Source: Pholis gunnellus (lineage: Eukaryota; Chordata; Actinopteri; Perciformes; Pholidae). Taken from it: 64,000 bases of DNA. The translations under genes and the position numbers were made by a program. The stretch spans positions 6,719,947 to 6,783,946 of the forward strand of contig OU342808.1 of NCBI GenBank assembly GCA_910591455.2, in the 5' to 3' direction. Numbering within the stretch: position 1 is the first letter of the stretch; every line of letters begins with the position of its first letter. Shown in pieces: positions 21,301 through 32,153 of the stretch. The notes under the pieces are model-generated. The model was not told the DNA's origin. It searched no databases and worked only from the letters and a program-made list of their open reading frames with translations.

Positions 21301-21560
21301 ATGCAATATCAATATACTCATAAATATACATATATTTCATTAGGAATTCTGCTTGGGCTGTTATTTTGTGGGAAACAGCTTTTCATAGAGTCAAATGTGT
21401 CGAGGGCATCTATTAAATTGACTTAACTGGCTCCGTTTGTGTGTTGCAGCTGGAGTATGTCGGCTGGCAGTTGAACCTGCAGATGGCCCAGTCCAGCCAA
21501 GCCAGACTGAAGTCTCCCAGTGCTGTCCTCCAACTGGGGCTACGCAATGAAGACTCTGAG
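15361..21560 (+). CDS. commd10: commd10 gene, COMM domain-containing protein 10 (five exons visible, 3' end missing)
   Basis: Five exons (15361-15389, 16801-16891, 17522-17632, 18273-18428, 21450-21560) join in frame to give 166 codons that align end to end with human COMMD10. The protein is a subunit of the COMMD ring in the Commander/CCC complex, which helps retrieve cargo from endosomes with Retriever and WASH. Residues about 10-125 form the helical N-terminal domain. The COMM domain begins near residue 130 with the hallmark Trp in VGWQLNLQMA. The frame stops at donor GAG|gtgtga. By comparison with human (202 residues), about 33 C-terminal residues (helix and COMM end) remain to be encoded downstream, and I did not find them in this window. 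The N-terminus (MTSFLKETQS) is a few residues shorter than human. Confidence 0.95.
15390..16800 (+). other. commd10: commd10 intron 1
   Basis: 1.4 kb intron with a short GT repeat at 15925-15946 and, at about 16120-16420, AT-rich sequence starting AGGGCTGCACAATTATTTGG that resembles a common fish repeat type beginning GGGCTGCACGATTA. No other exon seen. Confidence 0.7.
16120..16420. repeat. Probable interspersed repeat (GGGCTGCACAATTA type)
   Basis: The start GGGCTGCACAATTATT and internal words such as AATATCGTAAATCATATC and ACAATATCAGTCCAAATAAT match, by recollection, a widespread teleost repeat with a GGGCTGCACGAT end. Only one copy is in the window and the copy is diverged. Confidence 0.4.
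16801..16891 (+). CDS. commd10: commd10 exon 2
   Basis: Encodes SIKEAVTFINAIDVNKFSRL through IQKLHLK, closely matching human KKAVSLINAID and RILQKLHLK. The acceptor is ccgaacag and the donor gtgcgg. The exon ends on a codon boundary. Confidence 0.95.
16931..16961 (+). repeat. Short GAGGCTTTT tandem repeat
   Basis: Three adjacent variants of GAGGCTTTT lie 40 bases after the exon 2 donor in intron 2. Confidence 0.8.
17522..17632 (+). CDS. commd10: commd10 exon 3
   Basis: Encodes 37 residues, GERTFSDEEEEKLQAAL through LETAAFILEQ, matching human FSEEEEEKLQAAFSLEKQ. The ATG at 17507 is intronic: the acceptor is ctacacag, so the frame from that ATG is not the real start. The donor gtgagg is followed by a purine-rich tract with a G run at about 17660-17668. 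Confidence 0.95.
18273..18428 (+). CDS. commd10: commd10 exon 4
   Basis: Encodes 52 residues, AVYHNVKPASLQQQLEAV through NTFAPKK. AVYHNVKPA.LQQQLE is near-identical to human. Acceptor gtctgtag, donor gtgagg. Confidence 0.96.
18429..21449 (+). other. commd10: commd10 intron 4 (3 kb)
   Basis: Contains the TTAA-flanked inverted-repeat element at 19217-19653 and otherwise unique sequence. A block at about 20370-20600 is AT-rich with TAAT words and could be noncoding conserved sequence, which I could not test. Confidence 0.7.
19217..19653. mobile_element. MITE-like element with long terminal inverted repeats and TTAA ends
   Basis: The left end AGGGACGGTTCACCCC starts at 19221 after TTAA (19217-19220). 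The right end, read in reverse complement, is AGGGATAGTTCATCTT, preceded by TTAA (19650-19653). The arms match imperfectly for about 165 bases (shared words include ATTGTTTTGGTGTGAG, TCTAGTTTTGGAGATATC, and ATATGGCACT). It has no coding capacity. TTAA target duplications are typical of piggyBac-like transposition, but I do not assign a family. Confidence 0.8.
21450..21560 (+). CDS. commd10: commd10 exon 5 (last visible)
   Basis: Encodes 37 residues, LEYVGWQLNLQMAQSSQA through GLRNEDSE, matching human LETVGWQLNLQMAHSAQA and LGVNNEDS. The acceptor is gtgttgcag. The donor gtgtga is weak from +3 on, and a CA array starts at +11. The rest of the COMM domain must lie downstream. Confidence 0.95.
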
Positions 21561-21569
21561 GTGTGAACC

Positions 21570-21570
<1 letters not shown>

Positions 21571-21621
<51 letters not shown>
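21571..21621 (+). repeat. (AC)n microsatellite 10 bases after the commd10 exon 5 donor
   Basis: An uninterrupted 51-base AC run begins 11 bases into intron 5. CA repeats in RNA are bound by hnRNP L, which can silence or enhance nearby 5' splice sites. Confidence 0.95.
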
Positions 21622-21623
<2 letters not shown>

Positions 21624-23454
21624 CGTACATACACAGACTACACAGCTGTCATTAGTTTTCTTGCTCTGCTTCGCTAATACCATTCACACTAACTACTTTT
21701 AAAAAAAACAACTGATTATCCAGAGTGGTCACAGAGAGCTGTTCCCTGTTTATGCCAAATGAGAAGCATCCCCAACCTGTTTCTCTTTCTTTGCTAATGG
21801 ATGGTAATCCCGCTGGTGTCTGTCTTGACCCAGAGGTAGACGCACATCTGGCTGCAGAGTAACTGCAGTGTAAAGACCAGAGATCCGGGAGCTTGTTATC
21901 GGAAACCTCCAGGGTGTTTTTGTTCTCTCGGGAGACTTTTCTCTATAGCTACAATTGGACAGTATATGCATTCATTGAGAGGGGGGGGGGGGGGAACTAG
22001 CTTTGAACTGTATCCAGGCTTGTTGACAATACGTTTTAGATTCAGTCTGTGTGCCTTATTAGTGATGCTTATATATATGGTTTATATTCTCAGTACTGAG
22101 TCTTTGCATGGAGTCAATTTAAAGCAGCATATTACATAAAGGATTTTTGGTGCAGCATCCTAACGAAGCCTTGCCCTAAATATTTGTATGATGAAAAGAA
22201 AAAACCCCACCAAGGACCATGATACAAATATGGTTTTGACTGTAGCGGTTCCCTGTTCCCATTCATTGGTATTCAGGGGAGTTTGTTTGGATCCCAATTA
22301 GCTAATGCTGTGCAGTTACTCTAATAGCCAAGACCTCATGAGCCTCCCTCACTCCCTTCTTTCTGTTCCACTGGGAGAAGCATTGCTCTGTTGCTGGAGC
22401 AGAAGGAGTGAGACCTCACCAGGCTATGACTTAATGTTTCCTTTCTTCCAACGACCTCAAATGTGCCCACACACTGAGCCAGATAACACGAGTCAAGTGC
22501 CCTCGTCGATGCTTTGACAAATATTTGAATTGTTTTCTGTAGACTGTAAATGCTGCACATGGCGGCTGTTTGTTGGCTTGGACGCTGGAAATAATTTGAG
22601 TTATGGGTGCTTTTTTTTTTTTTTTCAAAGCAGTTTTGGTCTGAAAATGGTGGGACTGATTATGCCCCGAGCCTGGATAGCGTTGTTCCAGCTGACTAGT
22701 CAAGTGTCTTTTCTTGCAGGCTGCTTTGTATTCAGTCCCCAGAGAATGCCGGCTCAGCCTAAACGTGGAATTAGGCATGACATATTCAAATCGCTGCCGT
22801 CCTAAAATGCGGGCCCTATAGGCTTGAGCTAGAAAAAAATATATATGTTCTTCTTTATCTTTGCGAATGTGACAGCAGTTTGAATTTCTTTTTTTTTTCT
22901 GTTTTTGTTTTGGACTATTTTCTGCTGTGTTTTCCCGAGGCTAGCAGAAGAGGCATTAATTTATTTAAATCCACTTACACAATTCCCCTTGTGGGAGGAG
23001 ATAGCTGGGGGGGGGGGGGGGCTAAAGCAAGGCTGGTTTAAAGTGTAGAGGACCAACTTCACTGAGCGTCGACGGGGTTCACCTCCTCCGGTGAACTGCA
23101 GGGGGCACTGTTGCCTCACAGGTCCGAAAAGCGCCCCTCGTGGGCAGTAAAGTGTCTGAGCGATGGATAGGATACCTCGTTTAACTTTGTGTTAAGGCGG
23201 TTTGAGCGTGCGTGGTTTTTATTTTTTTCCATTTCCACCGGTGTGTTTTCAAATCACAGTTTCCTGACAGTAAGTTTGTTTCCTACCAAACTCTCTGAGA
23301 ATTGCTCGGCGCAGCTTCCGGATTGTCAAAACACTGCTGCTCCCATGACTGAGGAGTAAATTAGCTGCGAATACAAGTGAAACTCAGCTGCCAGTGTCAT
23401 GCTAATTACAAGGCAGATTTACAACATCCTCACTGCCAACAGTGTAAAAGAAAA

Positions 23455-23640
23455 GGGGGGGGGGGGGGGGGGGGGGGCAAAACTGGGGAAAAAAGGGAGA
23501 AATTAGAGGATAACAGGTGACAGGGGTCAGGGGAGGGGAGGTATGAGGGGAGAGGGAGATGGAGTGAAAACACATAGGGAGTAAAATAATGGGGATGAAG
23601 AGGATAAAGGAAAGGGAAGGAGAGGAGAGGAAAAGGCGAG
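23455..23640 (+). repeat. G23 run followed by purine-rich tract
   Basis: A homopolymer of 23 G at 23455-23477 is followed by about 160 bases that are mostly A and G on the + strand, e.g. GGGGAGGGGAGGTATGAGG. The asymmetry is a sequence fact; G-quadruplex or triplex formation would be inference. Confidence 0.85.
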
Positions 23641-24418
23641 GGTGGCCGTCTGTATATTATTGATTTCCGTGGAACCGAGGTGGAGAGTCAGAGACTCCCC
23701 CATCTGACCAGCCTCCTGCTTCATTAACACTCTCCCCGAGGAGGAAGAGGAGGAGGAGGTGGAAGAGGACTGCAGGGAGCTTCACATGTCCTTCATGTGA
23801 CACACAGTATATCCACAGTACAGTGGAGCAGATGTTGGACGATATATTTGGACAAATAAGGGGACCGCTTTCATGTTTTAGATTTTGTTTTCTGTTTTCA
23901 TCGAAGCATTTATTGTCGGCGGGGATTTCTTCTTTATAAAATTCCGCCCTCCGCCTCCAAAGCAACATATATTGAAATTATAGATCACCGTTCCTGCTGC
24001 CGTGCAGCAGTCGGCGTATAACACCCCACCCAGGAGAGCTGCTGTGTCTCTAAACTGAATTTGTATCGGCTTCTGTGGAGAGTTGCAGTACATCCACGCC
24101 ATGGTGAATGTCCTCACCCTCACCCCTTAATGTTACACGGGTGAGATCTCCAGTTTATCCCCGTAAGGATGGGGGGGAATGGCCTCAATCGTTGTAGGTT
24201 TGACACGAGACCTGTTGCACAGCTCGTCTGTTATCCCAAAGGAGAAGCAGCTGAGGCATTAGAAGGATCTGAGCATGGAATTGAAGGAAGAAGATGAGGA
24301 TGCAGGGGAAGGTGATGGGAAGGACGCAGAATAAATAGAAGTGAGGATGAGGAAAATTGGAGGATGACAACGGAGAGATGACAGTGGGAAAGGATGAAAA
24401 GATGGATGGGTATAGGCG

Positions 24419-24444
24419 TCAACAACAACAACAACAACAACGAC
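24419..24444 (+). repeat. (CAA)n microsatellite
   Basis: About eight CAA units with one CGA variant. Confidence 0.9.
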
Positions 24445-24794
24445 AATAAAACGTGGGGGATTTGTGTCAATGTCCTTCTTTAACTAGAGCAGTGCCGTTG
24501 ATAATATGGCTGAACCGCTCATACAGACAACTTCACACTCAACACTGCGCTTCCTTTGGTCCTCAGGAATACACCTGCCATGACATAGTTGCGTCACATG
24601 CTCAGGTTGTGGCTGCTCACGGTTACATACTCCAGAGAAATACACTCTGTTCACCTGGGGAAGACTTTACCGTCAGGCAATGTAGGCAACCTCATTTATT
24701 ATGATGTTTATATATGAAACCTATTGAAGTTTGTTACTCATTGTACCCAGAAATAACTTACAAAAGGCCCAACATCATGTAAAAACAATATGCA

Positions 24795-25125
24795 ACTCAA
24801 CTGTATACTTCTTCTTTGTACTTCTCCCTCAGAGGGAAGCACTGTAGTACTACATTTACTTGACAGAGAAATGTTCCGGGGTTACGTTGCAGATTCAGAT
24901 TTGCCTTTAAAAATATCCCAATTGAAATGTGGAGCCATAATATTCTCATCGTATTAGAATTGAAGGCTCCACCTTGAACAGACGCTCAGTAAATGAAGGG
25001 ACATTGTGCTGATAATGCCTCTCTTTCACTCTTCACTCGAGTACAAATTGTAATGCAAGATTTTTACTGTGTGGCATTAAAAAAATGTTTTGAGTAGGTC
25101 TACTTCTTCTACCAGTGCCAATACC
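24795..25125. repeat. Teleost interspersed repeat, TACTTTTACT type (copy 3)
   Basis: Contains TACATTTACTTGACAG, TTGCAGATTCAGATTTGC and the TTCTTCTACCAGTGCC end, as in the copies at 3290-3657 and 14375-14940. Confidence 0.55.
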
Positions 25126-25429
25126 AACATTCCTAGTTAGAGAGAGGGTAAAGAGTAAAGCAAGACGCACCTGGAAAAAACCCAAAGTCAGTGATCTGAC
25201 TCGCCACAAACATTGGTGAAATCCACTTAGTGGAGATTATCTCCAAACAGAGCAGCGATTTAAATAGCGGAGTTATTTTGCTGGCGGTAACGTTATTAGT
25301 GTGATAAGTTTGTATTTCCCTGCTGTAAGACTTGATACTGTCTGTGGAAGATACTGTCACCCAAGTACTCACGGTTACACCGGGGAAATGCGCTTTTGGT
25401 TTGATTCTGCTTCCTGTTGGCTATACGCT

Positions 25430-25680
25430 GGTGTTGTCTCCAGGGAAGTGAAGAAGAGTTCGGTTGTAAAGCAAGCTGCGGATGACATGCTGGAGCCCTG
25501 AAGCCGACATGAATCACTGTTCGCTTGCTTATTCAAAGTTCCTTTAATATTGAACACATCGCGTGTCCAAATTGCACCAAATTTGACAGAAGCACTCCCT
25601 CGGGTCCCCGGCTAAACACCCGCCAAATGTGAAGTGGATCGGATCAATGGTTCTCTAGATATGAGACATCTGGAAAGACA
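25430..25680 (+). repeat. Dispersed repeat pair, copy 1
   Basis: The words CTCCAGGGAAGTGAAGAAGA, GTGTCCAAATTGCA, GGTCCCCGG and CGCCAAATGTGAAGTGGAT occur in this order and recur with substitutions at 52232-52490. The two are copies of one element about 27 kb apart in the same orientation. Class unknown. Confidence 0.65.
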
Positions 25681-25982
25681 GAGAGCTTTATAATTGGATG
25701 TGATTTATGGATTAATGGCAGTATAGTAGAAGTACTAATAGTAGCATGTTCTGGATGGAATGTCTCTTCCCCTCAGGCAGTTACAGTTGTATCAATGTGC
25801 AGAGTTTCCCTTTCATTGAAACACTAAAGCAGCAGCAAGAATCTGTGCTTTTATCTGTGTTTTAAGCACACTATCAAGACTAGTTCTAGTACAATCTACC
25901 CATTTTAATTATGAGGCGTAAAGGTGTGCTCAAAGAGAAGCAAGTAAAAACGCCAATACGTGGCTTCCTGCTGGAAGGTGTA

Positions 25983-25984
25983 GC

Positions 25985-26019
<35 letters not shown>

Positions 26020-26021
26020 CA
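25983..26021 (+). repeat. (CA)n microsatellite
   Basis: CA run with one AAAC interruption. Confidence 0.93.
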
Positions 26022-26181
26022 CTAATACAACATTTTATGTTGTTGTGTAGTTAATCGGTCACTTTATATCTTCCACTCTCTTGCGGAGGAAAAGGAGATT
26101 CTAAGAATATGATGCACAAAGATTACGGAAGAAAAAAATCATTGGTTTTGTAGGTTAAGATGCCTGCTTCTCTGCCCAGAA

Positions 26182-26214
<33 letters not shown>

Positions 26215-26217
26215 CGC
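26182..26217 (+). repeat. (CA)n microsatellite with GCAC variants
   Basis: CA run ending in GCACACACGCCAC. Confidence 0.9.
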
Positions 26218-27159
26218 CACAATTATCTGACATGGGGTTGAAGAAGAAACCTGAGTGGTGAAAGCCTGAATGAGTGCACAGCAATTTAAGTCTTTACAAC
26301 TGTGTTTCGGACTAAGCTGCTAACATTTTCAGATGAATGAGCCATGTCGTAAACATGTATTTAGTGGTATTAAGAAAGTCAACGTTCTTTTGTGATCAAC
26401 TTTTTCTTTAACTCTATTAACATGCAACATAAAACACAAAAGCCTGAGGAGAACAAGCAAAGAGTAGCTAAAAATAAGACGACGATAATAAGAGGGACAT
26501 TATGAATAAAACATTTAATATATGATCAAGGTAAGCGTAAGTGCCATTAGTCATATTTCAAAGATATTGGGCACAGAATCAGCAGCATTAATCATACATT
26601 GTGAGCAGTAGAAAGCTCCAGGTTTGCTATAAGACAGGAAGAAAAGAACAGATTCAGTGTTTGATGGAGAGATAATGAGGAGGCTGTTAATGAGTGGGTA
26701 TCATATTCTTAAAACAGCTGGCACAGTGTGTCTTTTTAAAACACTGCCTAGCATTGACAAATCATTTACGGGGACAGACGATATGGTAGTTGGCACCGTC
26801 ATGGACTGCGGTTGACATTAAGAGCGTAAGAGCGACGTTGTTCCAGAAATATGCAACAGGCAGACTTCCCATATCATCAGTACCAGGGGCCGTCAGAAGG
26901 AGTCTAGCTCAGGGTTAAACGAGACATTTAAGTATACTCAAAACCCCTTATCAGAGGTTACATAGTTCTACTTACTGTCAGCACCTTAAGCAACACGTTT
27001 GGATAATCTAAATGGCTTTAAGCTTAAACAGAAAAAACAGATTACACCCCAAAAAACATAATTTTTGTTCCTTTTTTTGACTCCTTTGAGTCTACTGTAC
27101 TCTTGTGTATGCTACTGTATGTAAAACACTGTGATTAACATTCTATGTAATGGCAATCA

Positions 27160-27670
27160 GGGGGCGACTCCTGCAAAACGTAACGTAATCAGATTGTATA
27201 GAAGTCTATGAGAAGATGACTCTACTTCTCTCTTGATTCATTACCTCAGTAAACATTGTGAACGTGAGTTTATGGTCTCAATCTCTAGTTTCAAGTCTCC
27301 TTCCACACAGCATGATGTTCATTTAGTAAATTCTGGTCCATTTAGAGTCAAATAGACCATAAAGCAGAGTATGCTTTAGGGCGGGGCTACACAGTGATTG
27401 ACAGGTCGTTACCACAGCGTTCTCCGGTCTTGGAGTTGTCTGTGTTCTCGTCTTTAACCCTTTCACAGTGTGTGTTTGCAAAAGTTGTAAAGTTTTTGGT
27501 CACCCAAAATGACCTAATCCAGCGTTCGTTTGTACTTCGGTGGCTCCACCCTCCAGTATCACTTCTGGTTGCGAAAACCCAAGATGGCGATGGCTAAAAT
27601 GCCGAACTCGAGGCATCGAAACGGCGGTCCTCAAACCAATGGGTGACGTCGCGACAACTTCCACTTCTTC
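27160..27670 (+). repeat. About 0.5 kb dispersed repeat, copy A
   Basis: Direct comparison with 43958-44512 shows collinear identity blocks: GTATAGAAGTCTATGAGAA, CAGCATGATGTTCATTTAGT, GACCATAAAGC, GTGATTGACAG, CAAGATGGCGA and CCAATGGGTGACGTC. The region is noncoding. The last words resemble a common teleost repeat end. Boundaries approximate. Confidence 0.75.
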
Positions 27671-27832
27671 TGGGGCACGCTGAACGTTTGGTGACACGGG
27701 AGTGCTGGCTCACTCTATCGCTTTCGCCCTCTTTTCCTCCCCTCAGTATCCATCTTCTTTTTTTATTCATAAACATGCAAGTAGACACTCTGATGTCGCT
27801 TTGAATCTGAGAGTTGAAATCCCTCGCCAGTC

Positions 27833-27833
<1 letters not shown>

Positions 27834-27870
<37 letters not shown>
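27834..27870 (+). repeat. (CT)n microsatellite, 37 bp
   Basis: Perfect CT run within a CG-containing, CT-rich stretch. Confidence 0.95.
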
Positions 27871-27873
<3 letters not shown>

Positions 27874-29849
27874 CTGTGGCATTAGAGTGAGCCACTGCTC
27901 CGCCGAACAAGAGCAGGGTGACATTCATAATACAGAGCATCCACTTGCAAGGCATCCGCCGCCGATTTCAATATTTATCGTGCACACGCTAGGCCACAAA
28001 GGGACGGGGTAAGAGCTAGTGAGCTGATGTAGCTTCCACTCGCTCGCTCAGACTTCAAAGGAAATGTTTAACTGATAGCTGTAGACCGACTTGATGAGAA
28101 TTGATACTGCAAAGCTCCTTTGGGTTTCAAACCGCAAAAGGGGGAAGTGAACTTAATCTAGCTTCAAGACCAAATCCCAAACAGATTTTTCTTGTGTTTC
28201 TCCCTCGAACATTCAATCAAAATTTGCCAACAAAGACGGCTCTCTCCCAGAGCGGGAGTCCCCAAGATGCTGGATAGGACGCTAAAACTGATAATTAACT
28301 TGAGAATGACTTTGTAGACTGTAGATTCGCAGTTTTTGTATTTTTTTGGTATCAAATGAAATATGTGTGGGTGTTGGGACTGTTTTAGCTGGACAATACG
28401 AGCAACATTTTGTGGACCAATTGATTCATGTGTTGTTCAAAAATAAATGTCAGAGGTTAGCCGCAGCCTTTACACTGAGGTAAGTTTTTTATTTCAGTAT
28501 ACGTTCAGGCAATGATTATTCTCTCTGAGGCCTGTGTCCTGGACTTCGGGTCAATGTCTCGTCTCCACTTTTCCCATTACAAATGAAATTAAAAAGCAAA
28601 CTTTCCTGCGTCTTAACTGCACGCAGTTCTTTTATTAAATGTCACATTGTACGACCAAATCGATATATTGAAAAACAAAAACCTTAGTTTGATTTCTTGC
28701 AGCCCAAGAAACAAGAAAACAAGTGTTTTTTCCCCCCTCACTGTACCTTTTGGATGCCAAAGTAGTTCAGCGTGCTTTCAGTAAAGCGTCTGCTTTAAAT
28801 GGCGTTCCAGCTGTCTCTCGTTTCATAAAAGCGTTTCTCATAGGAGGAAACATCACAGCAGCCCTGCTGTTAGTTGTGCTCATTCATACACAAGTGCTTC
28901 TGAATTGTCAGAAAGATCACATTTCTGCCAGATCAGAGCCTTATCACTTTCTTTGACTCCTTCACATTCACGTTTATTCTACTTCAACACATGCTCTGCC
29001 TCTTTTTACAGCATCTTCCTTTTTTTGTTGTTGTTGTTGTTGATCCCAAAAATAAATGTCATAACGCAGCTCCTCCTTTCTCTTCTTTCATTTGTGACTT
29101 ATTCATGAGCGAAGCTTCCATTTTGTGTCAAGTTGTCCCCAGCTAGCTCCGAAATCATGAGCCAACTTATGCTAGTTTGTGGGAACCTGCTTGTTTTCTT
29201 TTTGTTTTTTTGTTATCAAAGCATCAGACATGAAAGACTTCCCTTCTTGTCATTCTAATTTATTTTCTCTGTTCTGGCTTCCAGCGCCACTGTTGTAATC
29301 ACGGAGGAGCGGAAGCTCTTTGTCTTGAACGCGCACACACAACTTGCGTGGAAACACACAAATCAAGCCCTCCCAGTGACGGCTGTGACTTTATTTATTA
29401 ACGCCGTGTGATGAGGAATGCAATTAAACATCCCATTTTGACTTCCGCGAGGAAATGCTGTGATGGGAGGGGTCCCTGAACATCCCACCCTGCCCCGCGC
29501 CTCCTCCGTCAAACCGGCATCTCGAGCGGCGGGCCAAAACTTCGAGAGCGTAACTTCGAAGCGCCCCTGAGGAGTGGCGCGAAGCCCCGTTCCCGCCTCC
29601 CACGTGCCCCCCGTCATGTAAACCCGACAAACACCCGGAGTCCATCCAACCTTTTCCCATTGATCGCTTGAGGGATTACACGACCCGATCAATATATCGG
29701 AGAGCTCCGAATGTAAACGCTGCCGCCTTCAAATCCTTCCACCGAGCCACCCACCAGCCTGGAGGGACAAAGGCAGCTTTGTCCTCAATCTCTACTTGCC
29801 TTGCTCTACATGTCCCGAGATGCTTTGTTGCTTTGTGTGCACATCTTTT

Positions 29850-30250
29850 TAAGCGTCTCTCTCTCTCTCCATCTCTCACTCCGTCTATTTTCTCCTTCTC
29901 TCCCCTCGTCCTCCCCTCGTTCCCACTGGTGATTTGTTTTTTCTCCTGTGGGATTTGGGATGCCATTCATTGGGGGGCGCATTGTTCGCCTCTTATCCAT
30001 TCCAGAGGATGGGCCCCGAGAGGCGGAATGGGCGACTGTGGGTGCTCTTGTCTCTCTCTCTCGCTCTCTCTCTCTCCCCCTGCTCCTCGGCACCCCGCTC
30101 CTTGCTCCTTGCCATACGATGATGTCATGGCACCCATTGATTCTCTCTCCCTATTACACACTCTCTATATCTCCCTCTACCTCTCCCCCTCCCCCCCCCC
30201 TCTACCTCCTCTCCTGCTTTCCCTCAGCCAGTCCCTTTCCCAGATTCTTT
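29850..30250 (+). repeat. Pyrimidine-rich low-complexity tract
   Basis: Several CT/TC runs (29860-29890, 30048-30080, 30140-30235) make the + strand mostly pyrimidine. They keep frames open on the + strand, so the 218-codon frame here is not taken as a gene. Confidence 0.85.
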
Positions 30251-30584
30251 TGCTTCTCAAAAGGCGCCTGGGGGATTTGGGGATGTTTGGATGTTGTTCA
30301 GCACACCCACGATACATGCCTTGACACCCAGATAGGGAGGCCATCAACCCCGCAAATCCAACTGCAACTCCCATTTTAAATCTCATTGATTTAACGTCCC
30401 TCCTTTTATTCCCACATCTCTCCAGTCCTGTGATCAGCTTTTATTTCTCTGGGGTGATTCAGTCTGTTTTGTTTCACACTTGTCTTGTGAAGTAATCATT
30501 AATCCCCTGATAATGTGGTGCCGTTTTGCCATAGCCGGTAGCGCTGGTAAAAGAGTGTTCAAGACTCCGATTTTCAGATGTACA

Positions 30585-30585
<1 letters not shown>

Positions 30586-30660
<75 letters not shown>
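30586..30660 (+). repeat. (GT)n microsatellite, about 75 bp
   Basis: Perfect GT run followed by T8 and GTT units. Confidence 0.96.
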
Positions 30661-30664
<4 letters not shown>

Positions 30665-31850
30665 TTTTGTTGTTGTTGGAGTTCATTTCCGAGAGGCTGC
30701 TCTGCCTCTTGGCTGAACTATGCCGGGGTGGGAAATCTATTTCAGTTTAAACAAGACGCGCTGATTGCAGAAGCACGGAGCCAAATCACCTCCATTCATT
30801 CCAGTGAAAGTTGGCTGATGGGAAAAAAAAAAAAAGCTGTTTTTTTTTTTGTTGGTTCATCTAAATGCAGAATATTTGTACGGCTGCAGATATATGTTCG
30901 CATCATTAGCAGGTCCGGGCATTGTTATTCGTGTGGTTTTTGATCGTCGCTGCTTTCTTTTTGTTTTCTGCATTGTGCTGCAATTCATCTTGACGGCGGT
31001 CGTCTTTGTCTGCTTGCATCCCGCTGAGATGGGGGTGTAATGGCAATGAAAGGATATGAGCTTTAGGCTTCTTCCCGTCCTTGAAATAATGATTATAATG
31101 AGTGGGTTGGAGCCTGGCACTGTTGTCATCCCACATGCAATGATAGGGCACGGAGAGCTTCCTCCGCCTGTATCAACAAATTGTCACCAGCGTCTCACTG
31201 AACACCCCACCTCTTAGCGTCGTCTGTCTAGTTGAAAGTTAAAGTATTGCTTTAGAAAACGCTCTCCAGGCTCAGAGTGTTTGGTCGAGCTGGGTATCGC
31301 TTTTTTGGTACCGATACCTTTCGACACGTCACACCGCGTCTTTCATTACAATACAGCCGCCTCAGTCCTCAGTATCCCTCTCATTACGCACATGAAAGGG
31401 AAAGGAAAAGTCTCGAAGAGTAAAGAATAAATACATTTTTGGTTGCGACTGTGAGTGTAAAGCGCGAGTGAAATACTGTGCCTGTGTGGACGGCTGTATT
31501 CATTTAAATTGAATAGAAGCGGTGTATGCAAGACTTCATTGTGAGGATTATAAACAGGATTTTCTATAAAACACTTTGTTTTCATATTACAAAAAGAACC
31601 AAACTTAAAACGAGCACAAACTTACAGTCAAAAAATGTGCTAAATTCTGATTCAAATACATAAATAAATATCTGCAAAGAGGTGGAAAACGTCACAGTCT
31701 CTTATCATAGCTACAGTGTGTTTGTTGATGACGCCATGTTTATGTCTGTCGGTTAGTGATGAAACGTTTTTTGCTTTATCAGAGGGGCAGCGGACGTTGT
31801 CTCCTGCAAGCTGTACTGTAAACTCTCTCTCTCTCTTCAACGCTCTTTCT

Positions 31851-31852
<2 letters not shown>

Positions 31853-31912
<60 letters not shown>
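31853..31912 (+). repeat. (CA)n microsatellite, about 60 bp
   Basis: Perfect CA run after a TCTC tract. Confidence 0.96.
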
Positions 31913-31913
<1 letters not shown>

Positions 31914-32134
31914 TTTACCGTCCCCCCCCTCCCTCGTCCTCTGTCCTTGTGCATGAGAGCGACAGTGTCTACATACCATGGGGGCACAGGCTGGCTGCCT
32001 TGGCGATCTTCGAGTTTTGCCACGCAGTGGAAAAAACGGGGCCTTACAGTCGTGAATAGCGGCCGTTACTCGTCTTGTGCGAGCCGCGTTCCCCCCCACA
32101 CACACAGCTCGGTTTGTTGCCCCGTGACACCCAA

Positions 32135-32153
32135 CCCCCCCCCCCCCCCCCCC
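32135..32153 (+). repeat. C19 homopolymer
   Basis: Uninterrupted run of 19 C; length may be uncertain in assembly. Confidence 0.9.

Noticed and set aside
29668..30324. 218-codon + strand frame rich in Ser/Leu/Pro
   Set aside because: Pyrimidine-rich tract keeps the frame open; no domain or splice support.
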